In this document: piece after piece, positions 11,877-18,622 of the stretch
Layout of the letters: each line of letters begins with the position of its first letter
Numbering within the stretch: the first letter of the stretch is position 1
Origin: a virus
Direction: 5' to 3' (one strand)
Virus record (IMG/VR): IMGVR_UViG_3300034190_001432
Coordinates: 1 to 21,634 of that record
DNA: 21,634 nucleotides
Made by a program: the position numbers and the translations under genes
The notes under the pieces: model-generated
The model's input: only the letters and a program-made list of their open reading frames with translations
Told to the model about the DNA's origin: nothing
Databases searched by the model: none

Positions 11877-12261
11877 GCGGGTCTGGTATATATAAGTGAA
11901 ATGTTTGAGCTGCCCATTGCTTTACTTTCTCGATAAAATCTAACATGTCTTTGTTGGATAGCTTGGTAGTGCTTTCTGTTGTATCGTACCATTCATCGTT
12001 AACCTCTATTTTCTTTTTAAGAAATGTTTGTTTCAATAACTCGTGAGTCTCTTCTTTAGTATATCCTGTATAGTCGGATATAATCTTTACTACAACTCCC
12101 CAATAATATTGATTCAACTGATTGCTTCTTTTAGGTTTGTACTCTGATACAGTAACTTGTACAGTCTTATCTTCGTATCTAGCAATGTCTTGGTCAAGAC
12201 GCTCTCTGTTTCCAAAGTGCATCTTTCCCTTAACAACTTTAGCTATGTGTATAAGCTTCAT
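11863..12261 (-). CDS. NinB/Orf-like recombination protein
   Basis: I choose ATG 12261 (132 residues) over the TTG at 12291, which would add an unlikely QGCKNPC extension. The core SEYKPKRSNQLNQYYWGVVV, IISDYTGYTKEETHELLKQ and TKLSNKDMLDFIEKVKQWAAQ is typical of phage NinB-type proteins. These bind single-stranded DNA and assist recombination in the way lambda Orf does. The family link is by pattern. It sits between the SSB-like gene and RusA, the usual place for such a mediator. A small imperfect hairpin (AGGGGT...AACCCT) lies just before the start at 12270-12287. Confidence 0.65.
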   Translation of the reverse strand: MKLIHIAKVVKGKMHFGNRERLDQDIARYEDKTVQVTVSEYKPKRSNQLNQYYWGVVVKIISDYTGYTKEETHELLKQTFLKKKIEVNDEWYDTTESTTKLSNKDMLDFIEKVKQWAAQTFHLYIPDPHEKE

Positions 12262-12297
12262 AGTAAAGCAAGGGTTTTTACACCCCTGCAATTACAT

Positions 12298-12849
12298 TTA
12301 GAATGGCATACTATCGTCAGCAACACCACCTGTACTAGCGTTTAAGAACGCTTCATGAGCAGCTCTATATGCTGCAGAGTCTGACGGGCTTAATGGCTTG
12401 TTATGTCTATTCTGGTCAAACGTAAGGTTGCTACCTTCTGGTCCAGACATTTTGTAATCCATTACAGATTTAATTACAGGCTCTCCTGTATCTTTGTCGT
12501 TAGTCCAATACTCACGTCTACCAAGTATAACTTCAATAACACTACCTACAGCCTCTTTACATGCAATAGGTGGATTACTAAATGTTGTAGCACCTGCTGA
12601 CATCAAGAAACGTTTGAATATTTTCATACGAATATCTTTTGCAGCGTCTGAAGTGCTTTCATCTGCACCACTCATCTTTAGGTATGCAATACCAGATTTG
12701 TTTGCTACCTTAAACTCTGTATAAGGAATACCCGTATACCCTTCTCTTTGCTCTGAAGATTTTACTTCCATAACTTTTACTTTATGGACACCCTCTTTCA
12801 AGTAACTCTGTTGAGCTGTTACTTCTACTTGTTCTAAATTCTTAAACAT
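12298..12849 (-). CDS. SSB-like single-stranded DNA-binding protein
   Basis: The protein has 183 residues. The body is beta-rich with YLKEGVHKVKVMEVKSSEQR and SVIEVILGRREYWTNDKDTG, plausible strands of an OB-like fold. A Ser/Ala-rich linker follows, and the last residues are VADDSMPF, the acidic-aromatic tip that SSB proteins use to recruit replication partners. The family is divergent (DUF669-type phage proteins are similar). It would coat strands made by the RecE-like exonuclease, and its neighbour is a Sak4-like ATPase. No zinc motif. Confidence 0.7.
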   Translation of the reverse strand: MFKNLEQVEVTAQQSYLKEGVHKVKVMEVKSSEQREGYTGIPYTEFKVANKSGIAYLKMSGADESTSDAAKDIRMKIFKRFLMSAGATTFSNPPIACKEAVGSVIEVILGRREYWTNDKDTGEPVIKSVMDYKMSGPEGSNLTFDQNRHNKPLSPSDSAAYRAAHEAFLNASTGGVADDSMPF

Positions 12850-12866
12850 TTGTTTTGATTTAAAGA

Positions 12867-13502
12867 TTAGTTATAATACTCTTCGCACTTTTCTATGACC
12901 TGTGCAAGGTCGTTATCTACATACAGTTCTTCAAACATTCCCATCGGACTCTTAGCTGAGTCTTTCCCTGAAGATTGTGTTCTAAACCTATACTTTGCTT
13001 GTTCTTCACCGTAGTGATTATCTGTAAACAAACAGCATACAAACTCTTTCTCTACACGCTTCTTCCAACGGTTACCATCAACAGCTACAAATCTTTCTTG
13101 TACTCCGTCTTCACCGTCATAAGCTCCGTCAATAGCTAAGAACACTACATACTTATCAGTATTCTTACTCATGTTAAGGATTCTATCTATCTCTTTGTTG
13201 TAGAATGACCAAACATCAAAGCCTTTAAACCTGATGTCTGCTTCTCTGTATATCATTTCTACCAAGCTGGTAAATGATTCTACTACAATAGTATCTATAT
13301 CCTTTGACTTAACTGCTTTATCAAAAGCTGTATTGAATGTATTCAAGTCAGGAACTGGTACGTTCTTGAATTCTTTCGCTCCTTTGAACGGAAGTTGTTT
13401 TCTTTCTGTGTTTAGTACAGCTGTTGTGTGTGGATTTAGATTCCTCAACGATGTTGATTTACCTGACCCACTCTTGCCTACTACAATAATATTTGGTTTC
13501 AT
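12867..13502 (-). CDS. Sak4-like RecA-fold ATPase (ssDNA annealing)
   Basis: The protein has 211 residues. Walker A is GKSGSGKST (8-16) at the very N-terminus and Walker B is IDTIVVESF (about 74-82). VVFLAIDG and KRVEKEFVCCLFTDNHYGEE follow, the order seen in phage Sak4/RecA-like ATPases that promote single-strand annealing. The length is right for the compact family, which lacks the RecA C-terminal domain. It is directly upstream of the SSB-like gene, and Sak4 is known to depend on SSB. Together with the RecE-like exonuclease this is a complete end-resection and annealing set. It overlaps the HU-like gene by 4 bases. Confidence 0.75.
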   Translation of the reverse strand: MKPNIIVVGKSGSGKSTSLRNLNPHTTAVLNTERKQLPFKGAKEFKNVPVPDLNTFNTAFDKAVKSKDIDTIVVESFTSLVEMIYREADIRFKGFDVWSFYNKEIDRILNMSKNTDKYVVFLAIDGAYDGEDGVQERFVAVDGNRWKKRVEKEFVCCLFTDNHYGEEQAKYRFRTQSSGKDSAKSPMGMFEELYVDNDLAQVIEKCEEYYN

Positions 13503-13726
13503 TTGTCTTTGGTTTTTAAGCGTTTATACTCATCCATACTATAGGTCTTAGTCTTTTTGTCTGATGCACAAACAAACTTCATAAAACCTCGTAGCATGAT
13601 GTTTTCTTTATTCTTCATTCTCTCATCTATATTCCTGAAAGTCTTATTAACAACCTCTTTGATAAGCTTTTTAGAGAACGGAAGCTCTGCAGCTACCTTG
13701 TTTACTATGTCTTCGGGTTTTTTCAT
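13499..13726 (-). CDS. Short HU/IHF-like DNA-bending protein
   Basis: The protein has 75 residues. MKKPEDIVNKVAAELPFSKKLIKEVVNKTFRNIDERM then NIMLRGFMKFVC follows the two-helix body and the GFGxF strand of HU/IHF. HU-family proteins are about 90 residues with a beta-ribbon arm and its RNPxTG tip; both are missing here, replaced by a Lys-rich tail (KKTKTYSMDEYKRLKTKDK). Dimer formation may be kept but DNA bending should differ. Placed next to dnaB, it suggests a nucleoprotein role at the phage origin. It overlaps the Sak4-like gene by 4 bases. Confidence 0.72.
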   Translation of the reverse strand: MKKPEDIVNKVAAELPFSKKLIKEVVNKTFRNIDERMKNKENIMLRGFMKFVCASDKKTKTYSMDEYKRLKTKDK

Positions 13727-13746
13727 GGTTTAGTAAAGATAATAAA

Positions 13747-15066
13747 TTAATTGTTATCAACAAAACTATTGTAAGAATTGTCGTCGTTTATCTCTTCAAA
13801 CTTGGTTAGATAATTTATCCACTTTAGCCATTTGCTACCTATACCAATGTTTCTACCCTTAGCAAATATAATCTCTGCTTTACCTTCTGTTGTTTGCCCG
13901 TTAGCGTCTCCATCAAAACCATAGTATTCAGGTCTATATACAAACACTACAGCGTCAGCAGCCTGTTCTATCTCGCCAGATTCTCTAAGGTTTGATAGCA
14001 TAGGCCTGCATCCTTCATTCCGTTCGACACCTCTTGATAATTGCGACAGAGCTATAATAGTAATGTTAAGCTCTTTGGCAATATTCTTAAGGGAACGTGC
14101 AATGACTGATACCTCTTGCTCACGACTCCTACCTTTGACCATGTTACTTACCAGCTGAAGATAATCTATCATAACAAGCTTGACATCTTTAGTAATTACA
14201 TACTGTCTAATCTTGTTAATCAAGTATCTCAAGCTGGTGTTGCTGCATTCGTCAATAAATAGAGGTATATTCTCTAGATGCCCCGTCGCTTTATGAATGA
14301 CCCCCCACTCATCTGACGTAAGCGTACCTTTAATCAAGTATCTATTGTCAATGTGAGTTTCACCACTAAGGATTCTTGATACAAGTTGAGGCACAGACAT
14401 CTCATAAGAGAATACAACGCTATTATGGCCTTCTTCAGCAGCATTTTTAGCAAGAGCAAGGGCAAACGACGTTTTACCCATAGAAGATGCACCACCGACG
14501 ATAATAAGGTCTTGTGGTTGCCACCCACCAGTAAACTTGTCGATAGATGCAAAGCCTGAAGTAATACCAGAGATGCCAGATGATAGTGAATTCTTTTCAA
14601 TAACCTTGATAGTATCACGCAAATGCTCACGCAATTCTACAATAGAACCCTGCTCAGTCTTAGCAAGGTCAATCATAGTTTTTTCGATACTCTGTATGTT
14701 ATCTTCTACTTCTTTATCATCAATTGTAGCTAGTACACTTTGACATAACTGTTTTACTGCAACTTTCTTTGAGATGTTTTTAAGGTAGTTAATGCATGTA
14801 ATAGTCTCGTGCATGAATGAATCATTATCGTTCATACAACTAGCCAATACAAAGTCAACTCCTTTAATAAACCCTCGCAAATCGTTAGAAGCTTTTAGTA
14901 AATCAAACTTATTACCTGCCTGATACGCTTCATCCAACCACATATATACATGTTTGTAGTCAGGGTCAGCGAATAGTACTGGTGATAGCAGCTCATGGTG
15001 ATTGTAATAGTCTTGCTTATTATATATAAGCTTACTGATGAGAATCTTCTCTACGTTATCGTTCAT
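13747..15066 (-). CDS. dnaB: DnaB-like replicative helicase
   Basis: The protein has 439 residues, normal for DnaB. A helical N-terminal domain covers ~1-140. The RecA-like motor starts with FTGGWQPQDLIIVGGASSMG (178-197); the P-loop GASSMGKT is at 192-199. VKLVMIDYLQLVS is Walker B, ITIIALSQLSRGVE is motif 3, and RESGEIEQAADAVVFVYRPEYY is the family hallmark. It unwinds DNA ahead of the replication fork, loaded probably by the protein encoded just upstream, with which it overlaps by 11 bases. No primase gene is seen in the window, so a primase may lie elsewhere or come from the host. Confidence 0.95.
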   Translation of the reverse strand: MNDNVEKILISKLIYNKQDYYNHHELLSPVLFADPDYKHVYMWLDEAYQAGNKFDLLKASNDLRGFIKGVDFVLASCMNDNDSFMHETITCINYLKNISKKVAVKQLCQSVLATIDDKEVEDNIQSIEKTMIDLAKTEQGSIVELREHLRDTIKVIEKNSLSSGISGITSGFASIDKFTGGWQPQDLIIVGGASSMGKTSFALALAKNAAEEGHNSVVFSYEMSVPQLVSRILSGETHIDNRYLIKGTLTSDEWGVIHKATGHLENIPLFIDECSNTSLRYLINKIRQYVITKDVKLVMIDYLQLVSNMVKGRSREQEVSVIARSLKNIAKELNITIIALSQLSRGVERNEGCRPMLSNLRESGEIEQAADAVVFVYRPEYYGFDGDANGQTTEGKAEIIFAKGRNIGIGSKWLKWINYLTKFEEINDDNSYNSFVDNN

Positions 15067-15652
15067 CTCTTTGCTGTGTGTTTGTTCTTGGTGGTAAGTA
15101 ATTAGTACCTCCTACATACTCATCATCGTACCGTGCATGTTTAATCCAACGTTCTGCGTGCTGGAACTCAGGTACGAATCTACCTCGCCTTTCTTCGCTA
15201 GCCTTATACTTAATCTGTATATCTAGCGCTGACATAATTTTGTCTACGAGTTCTTTTGGTGGCCGCAGCTTCATCCATTCAAACTTAGCTCTCTTTTTAC
15301 CTATCCTAATTGGATAAGCTTTCCAGAACACTTCGAATGTTTTCTCAAGTCTGTTGCGGTCATCTGTTGTCATACGAATTGTTTTCTTATTGAATAGCTT
15401 CTTAGCTTTTGTAGTAGCTGAAGCTTCATACATATTTAAACTTATGTATCCATAGTAACTCAACTCTGTATAACAAATCTCCAACTGTTCATCAGAGAAT
15501 CCATATACGCTTTGTAAAGCGTTAGACTCCCTGGATGTCTCGTCTGTAGACACCAGGAAATCTAACACTACCAAAGACAATAATGAAAACTCTAAATCCA
15601 AATCTTCGTATGCACATATTAATGCATCTACGCAATTTGTTAGTTTAGGCAT
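15056..15652 (-). CDS. Phage replisome organiser / helicase loader (O/DnaD-like C-terminus)
   Basis: The protein has 198 residues. The first ~100 form an alpha-helical, winged-helix-like region with an acidic start (CAYEDLDLEFSLLSLVVLDF). The C-terminal part FEVFWKAYPIRIGKKRAKFE, then KLRPPKELVDKIMSALDIQI and FVPEFQHAERWIKHARYDDE, is the motif set of many phage replication-initiation proteins, where the aromatic FWxxYPxxxxKxxA segment and W-rich end contact DNA or helicase. It sits directly upstream of dnaB, overlapping it. I infer it binds the origin or loads DnaB. Confidence 0.78.
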   Translation of the reverse strand: MPKLTNCVDALICAYEDLDLEFSLLSLVVLDFLVSTDETSRESNALQSVYGFSDEQLEICYTELSYYGYISLNMYEASATTKAKKLFNKKTIRMTTDDRNRLEKTFEVFWKAYPIRIGKKRAKFEWMKLRPPKELVDKIMSALDIQIKYKASEERRGRFVPEFQHAERWIKHARYDDEYVGGTNYLPPRTNTQQRDER

Positions 15653-16539
15653 CCAGTTTCCTTCATGTGGTTTACAATAAGCTCAAGAGCTTTAGTTGTA
15701 ATCTTACTACTAGTACCGTATAGGTAATCTACTTCAGATACTTCACCTGAATGTGTAAGGTAGTTAGTCAAGCCATTGAATAAACCGTAAGCTGTAGAGC
15801 CTTTCTCAGTCATTTCTTTTATAACTGCTCTTTCAATTAGCTCTCTACGTTTATGGTGAATTGCAGTCTTACGTTTTAAGTTGCTATCAGAAATCAAATC
15901 CATAACTTGTTTTGTTATATAATAGTCGTATTCAACTTTTACGTTCTGCATTTTCTTCATTAGAGATGATACACCAAGCAAGTTACTCTTAATAAGATTG
16001 TCTAGACTCTTATTGTTTTGTAAGTCATCAATCTTTTTAGTGTGCTTGATTACGTGGTTGTTCTCTTTGTCTTGCATTAGTAAGCCGAACATATTAGAAC
16101 AACTATGTATCATGTTGGATATACCAAACGTAAGACGTAGACTACCGTCATGAGATGATAAAGCATATACAAAAGAGTCAGCTTCCTCTTGACCCCAATC
16201 TGTCTGCATATTATACTTAATAAAGAAATAAACCTTTCTACCTTTATCAAATGTACCACCTCTGGACTGAGACAAGTCATAGTTATCTTTACCTATCTTA
16301 TCCAAGACAAGGTCAAGTAAGTCTGTGTTTTGCTTAACTGTATATCTACTACGCACTGGACCTAAAGCTTCTTTAGTTGCATCATTTACTGTGCAATAAA
16401 ACTCTGTACTGTTGTAGTCATCACCATACTTAGTATTATATAAGTGTAGCTTACGCTTACTTACATTGAAGTTTAACTTATTGTCAAATAAAAAATCATT
16501 CCTTTCTCTTCTATCTTCTCCTGTAATTATTGTTGCCAT
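15640..16539 (-). CDS. DUF932 / phage-plasmid-like protein
   Basis: The protein has 299 residues. ALGPVRSRYTVKQNTDLLDL is the usual DUF932 signature (GxVSxRYxxxxN). YGLFNGLTNYLTHSGEVSE and TTKALELIV match the C-terminal helix-rich end. The family is common on phages and plasmids and its biochemical role is unknown; some members are linked to anti-restriction or genome maintenance by association only. A cluster of helices (DSNLKRKTAIHHKRRELIERA) is basic and may bind nucleic acid. It overlaps the replisome-organiser gene by 13 bases and the 59-residue upstream gene by 13. Confidence 0.78.
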   Translation of the reverse strand: MATIITGEDRRERNDFLFDNKLNFNVSKRKLHLYNTKYGDDYNSTEFYCTVNDATKEALGPVRSRYTVKQNTDLLDLVLDKIGKDNYDLSQSRGGTFDKGRKVYFFIKYNMQTDWGQEEADSFVYALSSHDGSLRLTFGISNMIHSCSNMFGLLMQDKENNHVIKHTKKIDDLQNNKSLDNLIKSNLLGVSSLMKKMQNVKVEYDYYITKQVMDLISDSNLKRKTAIHHKRRELIERAVIKEMTEKGSTAYGLFNGLTNYLTHSGEVSEVDYLYGTSSKITTKALELIVNHMKETGCLN

Positions 16540-16706
16540 CTTGAAATTGCTATACCGTTATGTGTACTACCCGTCCTTCGGGTTTTCACGTTATTATAAT
16601 GATTACTTTGGTAAAAACTACCACGCAATCCTGCTTCGCCAAACATTAGTACATCTATACTATCTGTTACGAACTTTTGTTCTTTCTTTTTGGTTTGTTT
16701 TTTCAT
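16527..16706 (-). CDS. Small basic protein with strong SD (59 aa)
   Basis: ATG 16706 opens a 59-residue frame ending at TAA 16527, overlapping the DUF932 start by 13 bases. AAGGAGG lies seven bases upstream. Its ATG overlaps the TGA of the 60-residue gene before it (ATGA). The sequence begins MKKQTKKKEQKFVTD, then LMFGEAGLRGSFYQSNHYNN and a basic end (KTRRTGSTHNGIAISRW). I know no homologous family. SD strength and double overlap support it as a real gene. Confidence 0.65.
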   Translation of the reverse strand: MKKQTKKKEQKFVTDSIDVLMFGEAGLRGSFYQSNHYNNVKTRRTGSTHNGIAISRWQQ

Positions 16707-16885
16707 TGGTTTTCCTCCTTGTCTAATTTTAATTGTTCTCCTAATAATAACTCTTCATGCATTTGTCTTTCTATTGTGTTTTGTTTTTCTGCTTGCACAA
16801 TAATTTGCTCTACATGGTAGTCTTCATATAGGCTAGATAATTTAGCCTCTTGCTGTTTGATAAGTAAGTCTTTGTAATAACCCAT
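16703..16885 (-). CDS. Small coiled-coil protein (60 aa)
   Basis: The protein has 60 residues, nearly all predicted helix, rich in Glu, Gln, Lys and Leu (MGYYKDLLIKQQEAKLSSLY then QIIVQAEKQNTIERQMHEELLLGEQLKL). Heptad-like spacing suggests a coiled coil. ATG at 16885 follows A/T-rich DNA without an SD. The stop TGA overlaps the ATG of the next gene. No family recognised; it could be a small adaptor or oligomerising protein for replication or lysis. Confidence 0.6.
   Translation of the reverse strand: MGYYKDLLIKQQEAKLSSLYEDYHVEQIIVQAEKQNTIERQMHEELLLGEQLKLDKEENQ
16714..16720 (-). promoter_or_regulatory. Strong Shine-Dalgarno AAGGAGG before the 59-aa gene
   Basis: AAGGAGG, seven bases, then ATG 16706 on the - strand. 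It lies inside the 3' end of the upstream 60-residue gene, encoding part of its KEEN end. It is the second of the few consensus SDs in this window. Confidence 0.7.
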
Positions 16886-16898
16886 AAGTAGTTAGTTT

Positions 16899-17027
16899 TT
16901 AGTTTGTTAAACGATTTTTGGAATCATAATAGAAGTAATAGTAAAGGCCCGTGTGCTCGTTCGACAGTCTTATCAGGGGAAAGACACGTGTTATTACAGG
17001 CTGAAACCACTCACCTGTTGCCTTCAT
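16899..17027 (-). CDS. Probable small ORF (42 aa) between amidoligase and coiled-coil genes
   Basis: The 145-base stretch between two - strand genes is almost wholly covered by one ATG-started frame. It begins three bases after the amidoligase stop and ends 13 bases before the next ATG. It reads MKATGEWFQPVITRVFPLIR, then a Tyr-rich part (GLYYYFYYDSKN). There is no SD and no family. The same DNA can form RNA hairpins (16996-17018, and GTCTT/AAGAC at 16967-16985), so it may instead be a structured untranslated region. Confidence 0.4.
   Translation of the reverse strand: MKATGEWFQPVITRVFPLIRLSNEHTGLYYYFYYDSKNRLTN
16996..17018 (-). other. Hairpin downstream of the amidoligase gene
   Basis: ACAGG-TGA, 6-base loop, TCA-G-CCTGT forms an 8-bp stem with one bulged base. 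It lies 13 bases after the amidoligase stop. There is no U-run after it, so it is not a standard terminator; it may limit 3' decay or tune expression of downstream replication genes. Confidence 0.4.
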
Positions 17028-17030
17028 ATA

Positions 17031-18473
17031 TTACTCTATTGTTACAAGTTGACTTGGTAATTCCTTGCCAGAGTCTTGAATAGGTCCAGCAAACTCTGCT
17101 ACTCTTTTTGTGTAGTATGTATATACTTGTTTACCTAGGTTTTCACCGAGGCCTTCCAAGATAACATTTTTAAGTGTAACATCGTCTATGTTGTACCATA
17201 TTTTCTTTTGGTTATTTTCTGCATAGCTTACAATACACTTGCATATCAATACCCAATTACGAATCTTTTCGTAGTTCATACTTGCACCATGACATCTAAA
17301 CTCGACGGTAGGTTTACCACTTGATGTACTAAAGTTGTTGATGTTAATCCATCGGTATCTAGTACTTGCGTAATGGTCGTGTCTACATTTCTTGTTGCGA
17401 TGTTTATCTAACTCAGATTCACCAGCATATATATACTTCCCAATTAGCTTGCGCCAATTTTGAAAGTTAATATACTTACCAGCCCATGTTGGTATAAACT
17501 TACAGAAAGAATTGTCTAATCGTGAAGGCGGCATCATCCTGAATATTTCGTCTTGAATTTTATATCCAAGCCTTAACAACATGATTGTAAACACTCTATT
17601 GAACTGGCCTCCGATATGTACATGCACTCCGCATCTTTGATTAACCTCATGGTCATCAGATATACTATTGCATATCTTCTTAAGATGAGCATAACCATAG
17701 TCACCATGCAATACACCCGTTACATACTCAGGACCTGATGTAGAGCCGTCATACACAGCTTTGAGGTTTAAGCATTCGTAATCATACAAAGTACCACGAG
17801 ATGTTTCTATCTCTACACCAAATGTATGTCGCATACCATTAGACATTGTGTAAGTAGGACTCCAATTACCGTATGTTTTACCTTGCGTTCTGTCTACTAC
17901 ACCATTTATAATTGCAGTACTACGGGCCATATTATCAAAATACTCGTTATCTTCATCACAGCAACTGTCAAAAGAATGTGCATCGCTACGATACTCTTCA
18001 CAACTCTCACAATAGAAGCAGTCATTGCTACTAGCTGTCTCATGGCAATAATAAATTGTATCAGTATCACTACACCTTACATAATCATCTTGATTACTAA
18101 AATAATCTTCTTCTCCATCAGGATTAATTCCGTAAATAGAATCATGGCTATGTAACCAAAAAGAATCATAATCACAATAAACAAAATCTGTACCTACTAC
18201 CCATTTTTCTGTTTCTTTTATGTAACAAATATCATGCTCATCTATAATTTTAGACATGTCTAATTTGTTAATGAGTTCTGGGTTTAATAATCCTTCATCA
18301 TTTAAGGTTGCCTTGTTTACTTCAATGCTTACATCAGTACTATCGTATACCTGGACAATAACGGTTACTATATCACTTGTCTCTTCAGTGTTTTCTACAA
18401 ATTGTGTCACATCAAATGCAGAGTTTTCTTGTGCAGCAGTTACGCTTGCTATGATTTCGTTTTCTCCTGGCAT
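17031..18473 (-). CDS. Amidoligase (GS/GCS-like COOH-NH2 ligase) with Cys-rich insert
   Basis: The protein has 480 residues. The C-terminal ~270 carry the amidoligase pattern: FGVEIET (218-224) for metal and ATP binding, DGSTSGPEYVTGVLHG (242-257), CGVHVHIGG (281-289) and PTVEFRCHG near 400. The family resembles gamma-glutamylcysteine ligase and is predicted to join an amine to a side-chain or terminal carboxylate using ATP. Before it lies an acidic N-terminal region and a Cys-rich stretch (YYCHETASSNDCFYCESCEE to SFDSCCDEDNEY, 141-178) that may bind zinc. The GATase II gene lies just upstream in the same direction, and a GGACT-like gene is further downstream. Substrate unknown. Confidence 0.85.
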   Translation of the reverse strand: MPGENEIIASVTAAQENSAFDVTQFVENTEETSDIVTVIVQVYDSTDVSIEVNKATLNDEGLLNPELINKLDMSKIIDEHDICYIKETEKWVVGTDFVYCDYDSFWLHSHDSIYGINPDGEEDYFSNQDDYVRCSDTDTIYYCHETASSNDCFYCESCEEYRSDAHSFDSCCDEDNEYFDNMARSTAIINGVVDRTQGKTYGNWSPTYTMSNGMRHTFGVEIETSRGTLYDYECLNLKAVYDGSTSGPEYVTGVLHGDYGYAHLKKICNSISDDHEVNQRCGVHVHIGGQFNRVFTIMLLRLGYKIQDEIFRMMPPSRLDNSFCKFIPTWAGKYINFQNWRKLIGKYIYAGESELDKHRNKKCRHDHYASTRYRWININNFSTSSGKPTVEFRCHGASMNYEKIRNWVLICKCIVSYAENNQKKIWYNIDDVTLKNVILEGLGENLGKQVYTYYTKRVAEFAGPIQDSGKELPSQLVTIE

Positions 18474-18622
18474 AACTCTCTAATGTTTTTAAGTTTACGT
18501 ATAACTTTATTTACATCTGATACTTCAGAAGAACGCTCTTTCAAAGCTTTGCAACTGTCAAGCAACTCATCAACAAACTGAACGTCAGAAATGAAGATGA
18601 GATTCTTTTCAAGATTATACAT
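18449..18622 (-). CDS. Small helical protein between GATase and amidoligase
   Basis: I prefer ATG 18622 (57 residues, 8-base overlap with the GATase stop) over 18664 (71 residues, 50-base overlap). The protein is helical and charged: FISDVQFVDELLDSCKALKE, then SDVNKVIRKLKNIRELCQE. It ends 25 bases inside the amidoligase gene. Being locked between the two enzymes, it may be a small subunit or adaptor coupling ammonia donor and ligase, but nothing in the sequence proves this. No family recognised. Confidence 0.6.
   Translation of the reverse strand: MYNLEKNLIFISDVQFVDELLDSCKALKERSSEVSDVNKVIRKLKNIRELCQEKTKS

Noticed and set aside
12270-12287. Possible terminator AGGGGT...AACCCT before the NinB-like start
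   Set aside because: The stem is imperfect, there is no U-run, and the flanking genes are evidently in one operon.
13234-13551. Open + strand frame of about 105 codons opposite the Sak4-like and HU-like genes
   Set aside because: It is antisense to a gene with clear Walker motifs; composition is low-information and no start context supports it.
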